From an uncultured Amaricoccus sp. (GTDB taxonomy: Bacteria > Pseudomonadota > Alphaproteobacteria > Rhodobacterales > Rhodobacteraceae), in assembly GCF_937858865.1 (NCBI RefSeq), contig NZ_CALLYO010000600.1, forward strand, positions 1 to 6,891: DNA of 6,891 bases, written 5' to 3'. Shown here piece by piece: positions 1-5,316 of this stretch. Each line of letters opens with the position of its first letter. Position 1 is the stretch's first letter. The position numbers were made by a program, and so were the translations under genes. The notes under the pieces were generated by a model. The model saw only the letters and a program-made list of their open reading frames with translations, did not search any database and had not been told where the DNA came from.

Positions 1-968
1 ACGCCATGCGCCCGCAGTCGGTCTTCGTCTCGGCCACGCCCGCCGCCTGGGAGCTGGAGCAGACCGGCGGCGTCTTCACCGAACAGGTGATCCGCCCGAC
101 CGGCCTGCTCGACCCGCCGGTCGAGATCCGCCCGGTCTCGATGCAGGTCGACGACCTGCTCGACGAGATCCGCAAGGTGGCGGCCGAGGGCCACCGCGTC
201 CTCGTCACCGTGCTCACCAAGCGCATGGCCGAGGACCTGACCGAGTATCTGCACGAGCAGGGCATCCGCGTCCGCTACATGCACTCCGACATCGAGACGC
301 TGGAGCGCATCGAGATCCTGCGCGACCTCCGCCTCGGCGCCTTCGACGTTCTCGTCGGCATCAACCTGCTGCGCGAGGGCCTCGACATCCCGGAATGCGC
401 GCTCGTCGCCATCCTCGACGCCGACAAGGAGGGCTTCCTCCGCTCCGAGACCTCGCTCGTCCAGACCATCGGCCGCGCCGCCCGCAACGCCGACGGCCGC
501 GTCATCATGTATGCCGACCACGTCACCGGCTCGATGCAGCGCGCCATCGCCGAGACCAACCGCCGCCGCGAGAAGCAGCTCGCCTACAACGAGGCGCACG
601 GCATCACCCCCGAGACGATCCGCAAGAACGTCCACGACGTGCTCGAGGGCCTCTTCCCCGCCGACACCGACCAGTCCCGCATCACCGCCCGGATCGACAA
701 GCCGCTCGCCGGCGCCAACCTCGCCGCCCACCTCGACGCGCTGCGCCGCGACATGCTGAAGGCGGCCGAGAACCTCGAGTTCGAGGAAGCCGCCCGCCTG
801 CGCGACGAGATCCGCCGCCTCGAGACGGTCGACCTCGCCGTCCACGACGACCCGCTGGCCCGCCAGTCGGCGATCGAGGCCGAGGTGGAGACGACGGTGC
901 CCCGGTCCAGAGCCGGGCGGGGCGGAACGCGCGCCCACAAAGGCAAGAGTCGGGGACGGATGCGGTAG
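1..968 (+). CDS. uvrB: UvrABC excinuclease subunit B, 3' part (5' truncated by window edge)
   Basis: UvrB receives damaged DNA from UvrA, verifies the lesion with its helicase-like motor and recruits UvrC for dual incision in nucleotide excision repair (cytoplasm). The reading frame is already open at base 3, so the gene begins outside the window. About 321 residues are visible, roughly the C-terminal half of a family whose members run about 670-700 aa. Numbering from the Met at base 6, I see SATP (9-12), the TKRMAEDL segment (71-78), [14 protein letters not shown] (117-130; helicase motif V) and QTIGRAARN (153-161; motif VI). The UVR domain, which contacts UvrC, is at about 241-274 (core [15 protein letters not shown]). 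A basic Gly/Arg/Lys-rich tail ends the protein, as in alphaproteobacterial UvrB. The frame is intact to the TAG at 966-968. It converges on the 66-aa gene 16 bp downstream. Identification is very secure. Confidence 0.98.
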   Translation, partial: AMRPQSVFVSATPAAWELEQTGGVFTEQVIRPTGLLDPPVEIRPVSMQVDDLLDEIRKVAAEGHRVLVTVLTKRMAEDLTEYLHEQGIRVRYMHSDIETLERIEILRDLRLGAFDVLVGINLLREGLDIPECALVAILDADKEGFLRSETSLVQTIGRAARNADGRVIMYADHVTGSMQRAIAETNRRREKQLAYNEAHGITPETIRKNVHDVLEGLFPADTDQSRITARIDKPLAGANLAAHLDALRRDMLKAAENLEFEEAARLRDEIRRLETVDLAVHDDPLARQSAIEAEVETTVPRSRAGRGGTRAHKGKSRGRMR

Positions 969-970
969 CC

Positions 971-998
971 GGACGGAGCGACGTCTACGTCTCCGTCT
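971..998. terminator. hairpin between convergent uvrB and 66-aa gene, possible bidirectional terminator
   Basis: GACGGAG at 972-978 pairs perfectly with CTCCGTC at 991-997. The 12-nt loop can itself pair partly, ACG with CGT. The stop codon of the minus-strand gene (985-987) lies in the loop. There is no T-run on either side, so an intrinsic terminator is only an inference from the convergent position. Confidence 0.3.
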
Positions 999-1185
999 CG
1001 AGCTTGCTTATCCGCTCCTCGTGGTTGTGCGACACGCCGGCGAGCAGCGTGAGGATATGCGTGATCCCGTCGACCCTGAGACCCAGGTCGTCAAATCGCC
1101 CATCAACCTTGTCGAACCTCTCGCGCATCTCCGTGCGTACCTCCTGCAGGAGACGGATCGTATGGTTCTCCGGCTCGTCCGCCAT
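985..1185 (-). CDS. small coiled-coil hypothetical protein, 66 aa
   Basis: This small cytoplasmic protein is not assigned to a named family. It is highly charged and looks alpha-helical. The segment from about residue 10 to 40 carries hydrophobic residues in heptad-like spacing (LLQEVRTEMRERFDKVDGRFDDLGLRVDG). A short hydrophobic stretch (ITHILTLLAG, 41-50) follows, then a second charged helix ending ERISKLETET. Short proteins of this type (MADEPENHT..., with FDDL and the THI-LLAG segment) are, from memory, common hypothetical proteins in Alphaproteobacteria; this was not searched. The ATG at 1183-1185 is preceded by a good GAGGAGG Shine-Dalgarno a few bases upstream, which supports translation. 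It converges on uvrB and is divergent from the dehydrogenase gene. Function is unknown; oligomerisation through the coiled coil is an inference. Confidence 0.72.
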   Translation of the reverse strand: MADEPENHTIRLLQEVRTEMRERFDKVDGRFDDLGLRVDGITHILTLLAGVSHNHEERISKLETET

Positions 1186-1337
1186 CCCGTCCTCCTCATC
1201 TGAATTCTACCGCGCTTCACACCATTGATCCACCGACAGGTTGCTCGATCCTTGTTGCGCCGGTCCCCTGGCAATACATCCGGCATGCGCAGCATCGCTC
1301 GCTTTGACCTTGGGCGGCTCACCGGAGGGAGAATGTC
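1186..1337. promoter_or_regulatory. 152-bp divergent intergenic region
   Basis: This gap separates the 66-aa gene (-) from the dehydrogenase (+) and must hold both 5' regions. It is less GC-rich than its flanks and has short AT-containing stretches (GAATTC near 1203, CAATACAT near 1272-1279). A TTGTTG (1252-1257) and a TTGACC (1304-1309) look like -35 elements, but neither has a convincing -10 at 16-18 bp. I therefore cannot place a promoter. The dehydrogenase Shine-Dalgarno GGAGGGAG (1324-1331) lies at the right end. Confidence 0.35.
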
Positions 1338-2075
1338 ATGGCAGGAGAGTTCGAGAACAAGGTCGCCATCGTCACCGGCGCCGCGTCGGGTATCGGCGCC
1401 GCCTGCGCCCGCCAGCTCGCGGCCGAAGGCGCCAGGGTCGTCGTCGCCGACCTGCACCAGGAGCCGGCGGAGAAGGTCGCCGCCGAGATCGGCGGCGCCG
1501 CCTTCGCCCTCGACGTCAGCGATCCGGCGCGGGTCGAGGCGATGGTCGCCTTCGCCGTGGCGACGTTCGGCGCGCTGCACCTCGCGGTCAACAACGCCGG
1601 CATCAGCGGCCCCTCGGCGCCGGTCGGCGAGTACCCGCTCGACGGCTGGCAGCGGGTCATCGACGTGAACCTCAACAGCGTCTTCTACTCGATGCGCTAC
1701 GAGATCCCGGCGATCGAGCAGGCCGGCGGCGGCGCCATCGTCAACATGAGCTCGATCCTCGGCTCGGTCGGCTTCCGGAACGCCCCGGCCTATGTCGCGG
1801 CCAAGCACGGCGTCGTCGGCCTGACGAAGGAGGCCGCGCTCACCTATGCCGCCCGCGGCATCCGCATCAACGCGGTCGGCCCCGCCTTCATCGACACGCC
1901 GCTCCTCGCCAACCTCGACAAGGCGACCTTCGACGGCCTCGTCTCGCTGCACCCGATCGGCCGGCTCGGGCAGTCCGAGGAGGTGGCCGATCTCACCTGC
2001 TTCCTCCTCTCCGAGCGCGCCCGCTTCATCAACGGCAGCTACCACCTGATCGACGGCGGCTACACCGCCCGCTGA
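1338..2075 (+). CDS. SDR family NAD(P)-dependent oxidoreductase (classical short-chain dehydrogenase), 245 aa
   Basis: This is a cytoplasmic Rossmann-fold oxidoreductase interconverting an alcohol and a ketone or aldehyde; the substrate cannot be read from sequence. All classical SDR landmarks are present. The cofactor loop TGAASGIG is at 13-20. Asp38 ends beta-2, which usually means NAD(H) over NADP(H). Asp59-Val60 is the adenine-contact pair, and NNAG is at 85-88. The catalytic tetrad is Asn111, Ser139, Tyr152 and Lys156 (YVAAK). The segment after beta-6 reads VGPAFIDTP, with GP in place of the common PG. Length 245 is typical for the family. The ATG at 1338 follows GGAGGGAG by 6 nt. The stop at 2073-2075 is 2 bp before the ATG of the 64-aa gene, so the two are probably co-transcribed and translationally coupled. 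The frame is intact and the enzyme should be active. Confidence 0.95.
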   Translation: MAGEFENKVAIVTGAASGIGAACARQLAAEGARVVVADLHQEPAEKVAAEIGGAAFALDVSDPARVEAMVAFAVATFGALHLAVNNAGISGPSAPVGEYPLDGWQRVIDVNLNSVFYSMRYEIPAIEQAGGGAIVNMSSILGSVGFRNAPAYVAAKHGVVGLTKEAALTYAARGIRINAVGPAFIDTPLLANLDKATFDGLVSLHPIGRLGQSEEVADLTCFLLSERARFINGSYHLIDGGYTAR

Positions 2076-2077
2076 CC

Positions 2078-2272
2078 ATGGCACTCAACCGCGACTGGCA
2101 CCTCGCCCACCCGATGCCGAAGCGCCCGACCGAGGCGGAGCGCATCGCCTGGCACCGCGCGCATGCCGCCGCCTGCGGCTGCCGCCCCATCCCGCCGCGC
2201 CTCCTCGAGCGGATGCGCACGCTCGGGATCGAGCCGCCGCCGGAACCCGGCAAGCGCGATCCCCGGGCGTAG
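2078..2272 (+). CDS. small His/Cys-containing conserved-type hypothetical protein, 64 aa
   Basis: This short gene starts 2 bp after the dehydrogenase stop, so ribosomes finishing the SDR could re-initiate here; no separate Shine-Dalgarno stands out. The protein opens MALNRDWHLAHPMPKRPT and continues ERIAWHRAHAAACGCRPIP. Potential metal ligands or reactive residues are H8, H11, H26, H30, C33 and C35. The tail is Pro- and Arg-rich. From memory, the pattern DWHxAHPMPKxPTxxxRIAWHxxHxxxCGCRP recurs in small uncharacterised bacterial proteins, which is why I call it real and not a shadow; this was not searched. It has no signal peptide or membrane segment, so it is presumably cytoplasmic. Function is unknown. 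The close spacing suggests a role alongside the dehydrogenase, but that is inference. Confidence 0.75.
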   Translation: MALNRDWHLAHPMPKRPTEAERIAWHRAHAAACGCRPIPPRLLERMRTLGIEPPPEPGKRDPRA

Positions 2273-2288
2273 CGGGCCGACCGGTCCG
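2273..2288 (+). terminator. hairpin immediately after the SDR/64-aa unit
   Basis: CGGGCC (2273-2278) pairs with GGTCCG (2283-2288), six pairs including one G-U, around a four-base GACC loop. It begins at the base after the 64-aa stop. No T-run follows (AACCCCC), so it may be a transcript-end stabilising stem or a weak terminator. Confidence 0.33.
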
Positions 2289-2295
2289 AACCCCC

Positions 2296-2326
2296 TTCCC
2301 ATGGCCCTGCGTTCCGGCGATATGAT
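2296..2326 (+). promoter_or_regulatory. candidate sigma-70-type promoter for the lipoprotein gene
   Basis: TATGAT at 2321-2326 matches the -10 consensus at five of six positions. TTCCCA at 2296-2301 is a weak -35 (four of six) with a long 19-bp spacer. It lies about 50 bp upstream of the ATG at 2377, which suits a separate promoter for this gene. Seen by eye only. Confidence 0.32.
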
Positions 2327-2376
2327 CGCGCCGCTGCCCCGCTGCTACCTGTCCCCTGGATCCGGAAAGGACGATC

Positions 2377-2583
2377 ATGAAGGCGAGCTGTCGACTGCTC
2401 CCGGCCGGCGCGTTCCTCCTCGCGCTCGCCGCCTGCAACGGCGCCCCGACGCCGACCGCCGAGGACGCCGCCGCGCCCGGCGATTCGGCCGGCAGCGCCG
2501 GGCCCGGTTACTGCGAGACGGTGCCGGCGAACCCGGACGACATGGAGCAGTGGAACAAGCTCTGCTCGGCCGACCGGCCCTGA
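2377..2583 (+). CDS. small predicted lipoprotein, 68 aa
   Basis: The N-terminus MKASCRLL plus a hydrophobic core (about 8-19) and lipobox L17-A18-A19-C20 indicate export, signal peptidase II cleavage and lipidation at Cys20. Residue +2 is Asn, not the Asp inner-membrane retention signal, so outer-membrane attachment is the likelier fate. The mature part is only 49 residues: a flexible Ala/Pro/Gly/Asp linker (21-44), then a compact tail GYCETVPANPDDMEQWNKLC. Cys46 and Cys63 could form a periplasmic disulfide. The tail recalls, from memory, short bacterial lipoproteins ending in Cys-(Met/Trp-rich)-Cys; a link to DUF3012-like proteins is possible but unverified. The ATG follows GGAAAGGA (2364-2371) with good spacing. 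The stop is 9 bp from the stop of the convergent ABM gene. Function is unknown. Confidence 0.77.
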   Translation: MKASCRLLPAGAFLLALAACNGAPTPTAEDAAAPGDSAGSAGPGYCETVPANPDDMEQWNKLCSADRP

Positions 2584-2592
2584 CCGCCGCCG

Positions 2593-2913
2593 CTAGTCGA
2601 AGGTCTCCGCCACGTCGTACATCACCGGCTCGAAGCTCTTGCAGAGCGCGCTGATGTCGCGGTTGCGCCGCCGCATCTCGTCCGAGCGCAGCATGGCGAG
2701 GAAGTCCTCCCGCCGCTGCCACTGCGAGTAGTTGGCGATGCGCGTCTGCGCGTCGTTGACGTGGAGCGCCGCCCCGAGGAAGCCGGGCTGCTTGCTGATG
2801 ACCTCGCGGTAGGCGGCGGCCAGGAGGTCGAGCAGGTCCTGACAGAGCCCGGGCATCACCTCGAAGGTGGTGATGACCGTCTGGTGCGCGGCGCCGCGCT
2901 CGATGCTGGGCAT
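2593..2913 (-). CDS. ABM-domain (antibiotic biosynthesis monooxygenase family) protein, 106 aa
   Basis: This is a small dimeric alpha+beta-barrel type protein of the ABM superfamily. The family includes cofactor-free quinol and polyketide monooxygenases and heme-degrading enzymes, as well as members with no known reaction. The ABM pattern spans about residues 10-75: a first beta strand (HQTVITTFEVMPG), a helix (QDLLDLLAAAYREVISKQPGFLGAALHVN) and a strand plus helix (RIANYSQWQRREDFLAML). The aromatic/His cluster H51, N61, Y62 and W65 is typical. A C-terminal stretch ends EPVMYDVAETFD. The length fits a single-domain member. The ATG at 2911-2913 is preceded by AAGGAGGGA (2922-2930). It lies 52 bp downstream of the 198-aa gene on the same strand, and its own promoter is possible. 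The substrate cannot be assigned. Confidence 0.86.
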   Translation of the reverse strand: MPSIERGAAHQTVITTFEVMPGLCQDLLDLLAAAYREVISKQPGFLGAALHVNDAQTRIANYSQWQRREDFLAMLRSDEMRRRNRDISALCKSFEPVMYDVAETFD

Positions 2914-2940
2914 GGGATCGGTCCCTCCTTGCGTGCGGCC

Positions 2941-2949
2941 ATCCTAGCA
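2941..2949 (-). promoter_or_regulatory. candidate extended -10 promoter for the ABM gene
   Basis: On the minus strand TGCTAGGAT (2949 to 2941) is an extended -10 element (TGn plus TAGGAT). No good -35 lies at 17 bp. A start near 2934 would give a leader of about 20 nt containing the Shine-Dalgarno. It would let the ABM gene be expressed without the 198-aa gene. Confidence 0.33.
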
Positions 2950-2965
2950 CAGCCGTCCGCGCGCT

Positions 2966-3562
2966 TCAGCCTTCGCGGGCGGCCGGCTCGAAGCCGGGCA
3001 GCAGCCGCCCGAGCGGCGAGAAGCGGCGGGTGACGTCGCGCACCGCGACGCTCTCGACCCGCACCACCGCCCCGGCCGGTCCCTCGATGTCGAGCCCGAC
3101 GTGGGCGTAGAGCACCCGCTCGTCCCAGACGAGATCGACGCCCGGATGGGCATCGCGGCCGACGACCGCGCGGACGGCGCAGACGCCGCCGTGCGCCGGC
3201 ACGGGAAGGAGCGGTCCCGCCTCGGGCAGCCCCTCGACCCGCCGCCCGCCCGCCCCGCCCGGCCAGGCCGCGATCCGCACCTCCGGCAGCGGCCCGCGCA
3301 CCGCGCGCACCCGCACCGCCACCTCGATGAAGCCGCCGGCGAGCAGCGGCATCTCGCCCATGTAGCGGATCCGCTCGACCTCCGCCGTCGTGCGCAGCTC
3401 GAGGCAGGGGCCGAAATCGGCGTCGTCGCGCACCAGGCGCGCGTTCGGCGCCGTCTCCCAGGTCGGGCTCTCCGGCGTGCCGTCGCCGCGCGACCAGTCG
3501 TCGAACCCCTCGGCGAAGGGCGGCGGCATCAGGTCGAGCTCCGGGCGGGCATGACGGTTCAT
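2966..3562 (-). CDS. 198-aa protein resembling the N-terminal domain of beta-helix/glycoside-hydrolase-type proteins
   Basis: The function is not established. The sequence is Pro/Gly-rich with alternating hydrophobic strands, suggesting an all-beta fold. No signal peptide or membrane segment is visible (start MNRHARPELDLMPPPF). Notable blocks are DDWSRGDGTPES (21-32), DADFGPCLELRTT (47-59), RIRYMGEMPLLAG (65-77), PEVRIAAWPGGAGG (93-106), GVDLVWDERVLYAHVGLDIEGP (141-162) and VRVESVAVRDVTRRF (167-181). From memory, this order of blocks matches the N-terminal domain that precedes a right-handed parallel beta-helix (pectate-lyase/GH28-like) region in proteins of Rhodobacteraceae and relatives. 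Here the protein stops just where that helix would begin. Carbohydrate or cell-surface binding is therefore only an inference. The ATG at 3560-3562 has GAGGGGG about 6 nt upstream. A CtrA-type box lies 58-72 bp upstream of the start. The C-terminal tail LGRLLPGFEPAAREG is unlike the catalytic continuation. Confidence 0.85.
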   Translation of the reverse strand: MNRHARPELDLMPPPFAEGFDDWSRGDGTPESPTWETAPNARLVRDDADFGPCLELRTTAEVERIRYMGEMPLLAGGFIEVAVRVRAVRGPLPEVRIAAWPGGAGGRRVEGLPEAGPLLPVPAHGGVCAVRAVVGRDAHPGVDLVWDERVLYAHVGLDIEGPAGAVVRVESVAVRDVTRRFSPLGRLLPGFEPAAREG

Positions 3563-3614
3563 CGGGGACCCCCTCGTTGACGCGCGCGACCGCGGCGCCG
3601 TCCCGGTAGCAGAT

Positions 3615-3636
3615 CCCGGTTAACGCCCGGTTAACC
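3615..3636 (-). promoter_or_regulatory. CtrA-type box TTAA-N7-TTAA upstream of the 198-aa gene
   Basis: TTAA at 3620-3623 and TTAA at 3631-3634 are separated by exactly 7 bases. Both carry the flanking C that gives the TTAAC form. The site is made of two perfect CCCGGTTAAC copies (3615-3624 and 3626-3635) in an 11-bp repeat. It can also fold as a 7-bp stem with a 5-nt loop (3618-3624 with 3630-3636). CtrA is the alphaproteobacterial cell-cycle/motility response regulator, whose binding consensus is this spacing. The box is 12 bp past the lysS stop and 58-72 bp before the 198-aa start. A loose GCTACC -10-like element lies at 3610-3605 on the minus strand. Confidence 0.6.
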
Positions 3637-3645
3637 CTTTCGCGG

Positions 3646-5232
3646 TCACTCGGCCGCCGCCAGCCGCCCGGCCAGCGCCGCGTCGATCAGCCCCACCGTC
3701 TCCGCCACGCCGTAGACGGCGATGAAGCCGCCGAAGCGCGGCCCCTGCTTCGCCCCGAGCAGCACCTCGTAGATCGCCGCGAACCAGGCGCGCAGCGGGT
3801 CGAAGCCGTGCGCGTTGCCGACTGCGAAGACCAGGTCCTGCAGCGCCTCGGCATCCGCCCCGCCCTCCCAGGCCGCCAGCCGGTCGCGCAGGTCGGCGAG
3901 CGCCGCCGCCTCCCGGGCGTCGGCCGTGCGGTACCGCTTGGTCGGCCGCACGAAGTCCTCGAAGTAGCGCACCGCATGCCCCGCCGCCGCGTCGAGCTGC
4001 GGGTGCGTCTCGGGCCTCGCCGCCGGCGCATAGCGACGGATGAAGCCCCAGAGCACGTCCTTGTCGTGCGCATTGGCCGCGCTCGCGAGGTTGAGCAGCA
4101 TCGCGAAGCTCACCACCATGTCCGAGGCCGGCGGCTGCCCGCGGTGGATGTGCCACACCGGATTTGCAATCCGCTGCGCCAGGTCCTGCCCCGGATAGGC
4201 GCGCAGCTGCTGGTGATACTCGTCGACGCATCGCGGGATCACGTCGAAATGCAGCCGCTTCGCCGTCTTCGGCTTGCCGTACATGAAGTAGGCGAGGCTC
4301 TCCGGGTCGGCATAGGTCAGCCACTCGTCGATGGTCAGCCCGTTGCCCTTCGACTTCGAGATCTTCTCCCCCCGCTCGTCGAGGAAGAGCTCGTAGGTGA
4401 AGTGGTTCGGCGCCCGCCCCCCGAGGATCTCGCAGATCGAGTCGTAGATCGGCGTGTTGGTGGAATGGTCCTTGCCGTACATCTCGAAGTCCACGTCGAG
4501 CGCCGCCCAGCGCGCCCCGAAATCCGGCTTCCACTGCAGCTTCACGTTCCCGCCGGTCACCGGCAACGTGGTCTCCTCGCCGTCCTCGTCGTCGAAGGTG
4601 ATCGTCCCGGCGTCGGCATTCACCTCCTTCAACGGCACGTAGAGCACCCGCCCCGACTTCGGCGAGATCGGCAGGAAGATCGAGTAGCTCTGCTGCCGCT
4701 CCTCGCGCAGCGAGGCCAGCATCACCTCCATGATCGCCTCGTACCGCTCCGCCGCCCGCCGGAGCACCGCGTCGAACCGCCCCGAGCGGTAGAACTCCGT
4801 CGCGCTGACGAACTCGTACTCGAAGCCGAAGGTATCGAGGAACCGCCTCAGCATCGCGTTGTTGTGCGCCCCGAAGCTCTCGTACTCGCCGAAGGGATCC
4901 GGCACGCTGGTCAGCGGCCGCTGCAGGTGCGCGCGCAGCATCTCCTGGTTCGGCACGTTGTCGGGGACCTTGCGCATCCCGTCCATGTCGTCGGAGAAGC
5001 AGATGAGCCGGGTCGGCAGGTCCGAGATCGTCTCGAACGCCCGGCGGATCATCGTCGTGCGCGCCACCTCGCCGAAGGTGCCGATATGCGGCAGCCCGCT
5101 CGGCCCGTAGCCGGTCTCGAAGAGCAGGTAGCCCTTCGCGGGCGGCGCCTCGACATAGCGCTCCGCCAGCCGCCGCGCCTCCTCGAAAGGCCAGGCCTTC
5201 GACGCCTCCGCCGCGTTCCGCAAGTCGTCCAT
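3646..5232 (-). CDS. lysS: lysine--tRNA ligase, class I (archaeal-type LysRS), 528 aa
   Basis: The enzyme activates lysine with ATP and charges tRNA-Lys in the cytoplasm. Unlike the class II LysRS of E. coli, it has the class I Rossmann catalytic core. The HIGH-type signature is [12 protein letters not shown] (41-52; HIGT at 49-52), and the KMSKS-type loop is KISKS (290-294, within [11 protein letters not shown]). Other family segments are [14 protein letters not shown] (77-90), [14 protein letters not shown] (251-264) and [15 protein letters not shown]. The helical anticodon-binding region fills about 350-528. About 528 aa is normal for class I LysRS. I place the start at ATG 5230-5232, preceded by GGAAGG six bases upstream. 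A TTG at 5260-5262 would add 10 residues, but it lies inside a hairpin and lacks a Shine-Dalgarno. The carbonic anhydrase gene is 84 bp upstream on the same strand. No class II lysS is visible in the window. Confidence 0.97.
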   Translation of the reverse strand: MDDLRNAAEASKAWPFEEARRLAERYVEAPPAKGYLLFETGYGPSGLPHIGTFGEVARTTMIRRAFETISDLPTRLICFSDDMDGMRKVPDNVPNQEMLRAHLQRPLTSVPDPFGEYESFGAHNNAMLRRFLDTFGFEYEFVSATEFYRSGRFDAVLRRAAERYEAIMEVMLASLREERQQSYSIFLPISPKSGRVLYVPLKEVNADAGTITFDDEDGEETTLPVTGGNVKLQWKPDFGARWAALDVDFEMYGKDHSTNTPIYDSICEILGGRAPNHFTYELFLDERGEKISKSKGNGLTIDEWLTYADPESLAYFMYGKPKTAKRLHFDVIPRCVDEYHQQLRAYPGQDLAQRIANPVWHIHRGQPPASDMVVSFAMLLNLASAANAHDKDVLWGFIRRYAPAARPETHPQLDAAAGHAVRYFEDFVRPTKRYRTADAREAAALADLRDRLAAWEGGADAEALQDLVFAVGNAHGFDPLRAWFAAIYEVLLGAKQGPRFGGFIAVYGVAETVGLIDAALAGRLAAAE

Positions 5233-5255
5233 CGGCTCCCTTCCCCGCCGTCCCG

Positions 5256-5286
5256 CCGGCAAGGCGCCGGACTACGCGCTTGCCGG
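5256..5286 (-). repeat. 8-bp perfect inverted repeat in the carbonic anhydrase-lysS gap
   Basis: CCGGCAAG (5256-5263) pairs with CTTGCCGG (5279-5286). Inside, after a one-base bulge, CGC (5265-5267) can pair with GCG (5276-5278). On the minus strand the stem lies just upstream of the lysS Shine-Dalgarno and downstream of the carbonic anhydrase stop. No U-run follows it. It may be a terminator-like stem, an mRNA-processing structure or a lysS leader element. Confidence 0.5.
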
Positions 5287-5303
5287 ACGGTGTTCAAGGC
5301 GAA

Positions 5304-5315
5304 GCGGCCGGCCGC
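5304..5315. repeat. 12-bp perfect palindrome GCGGCCGGCCGC after the carbonic anhydrase gene
   Basis: The palindrome starts one base past the carbonic anhydrase stop (minus strand). With flanking AGGCG/CGCCT it could form a weak transcript-end stem. In such GC-rich DNA a palindrome of this composition may be chance. Confidence 0.25.
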
Positions 5316-5316
5316 C

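Noticed and set aside
1008..2084. 358-codon open frame on the minus strand
   Set aside because: Antisense to the dehydrogenase and overlapping the 66-aa gene in another frame. Low-complexity Gly/Ala/Asp/Arg composition with no recognisable domain.
1241..2272. 343-codon plus-strand frame spanning the dehydrogenase
   Set aside because: Its first part is a shadow of the SDR. Only the last 64 codons, from ATG 2078, look like a real protein, and they are annotated separately.
5233..5262. TTG start extending LysRS by 10 residues
   Set aside because: The TTG lies inside the inverted repeat and has no Shine-Dalgarno, whereas ATG 5232 has GGAAGG at good spacing and gives the usual N-terminus.
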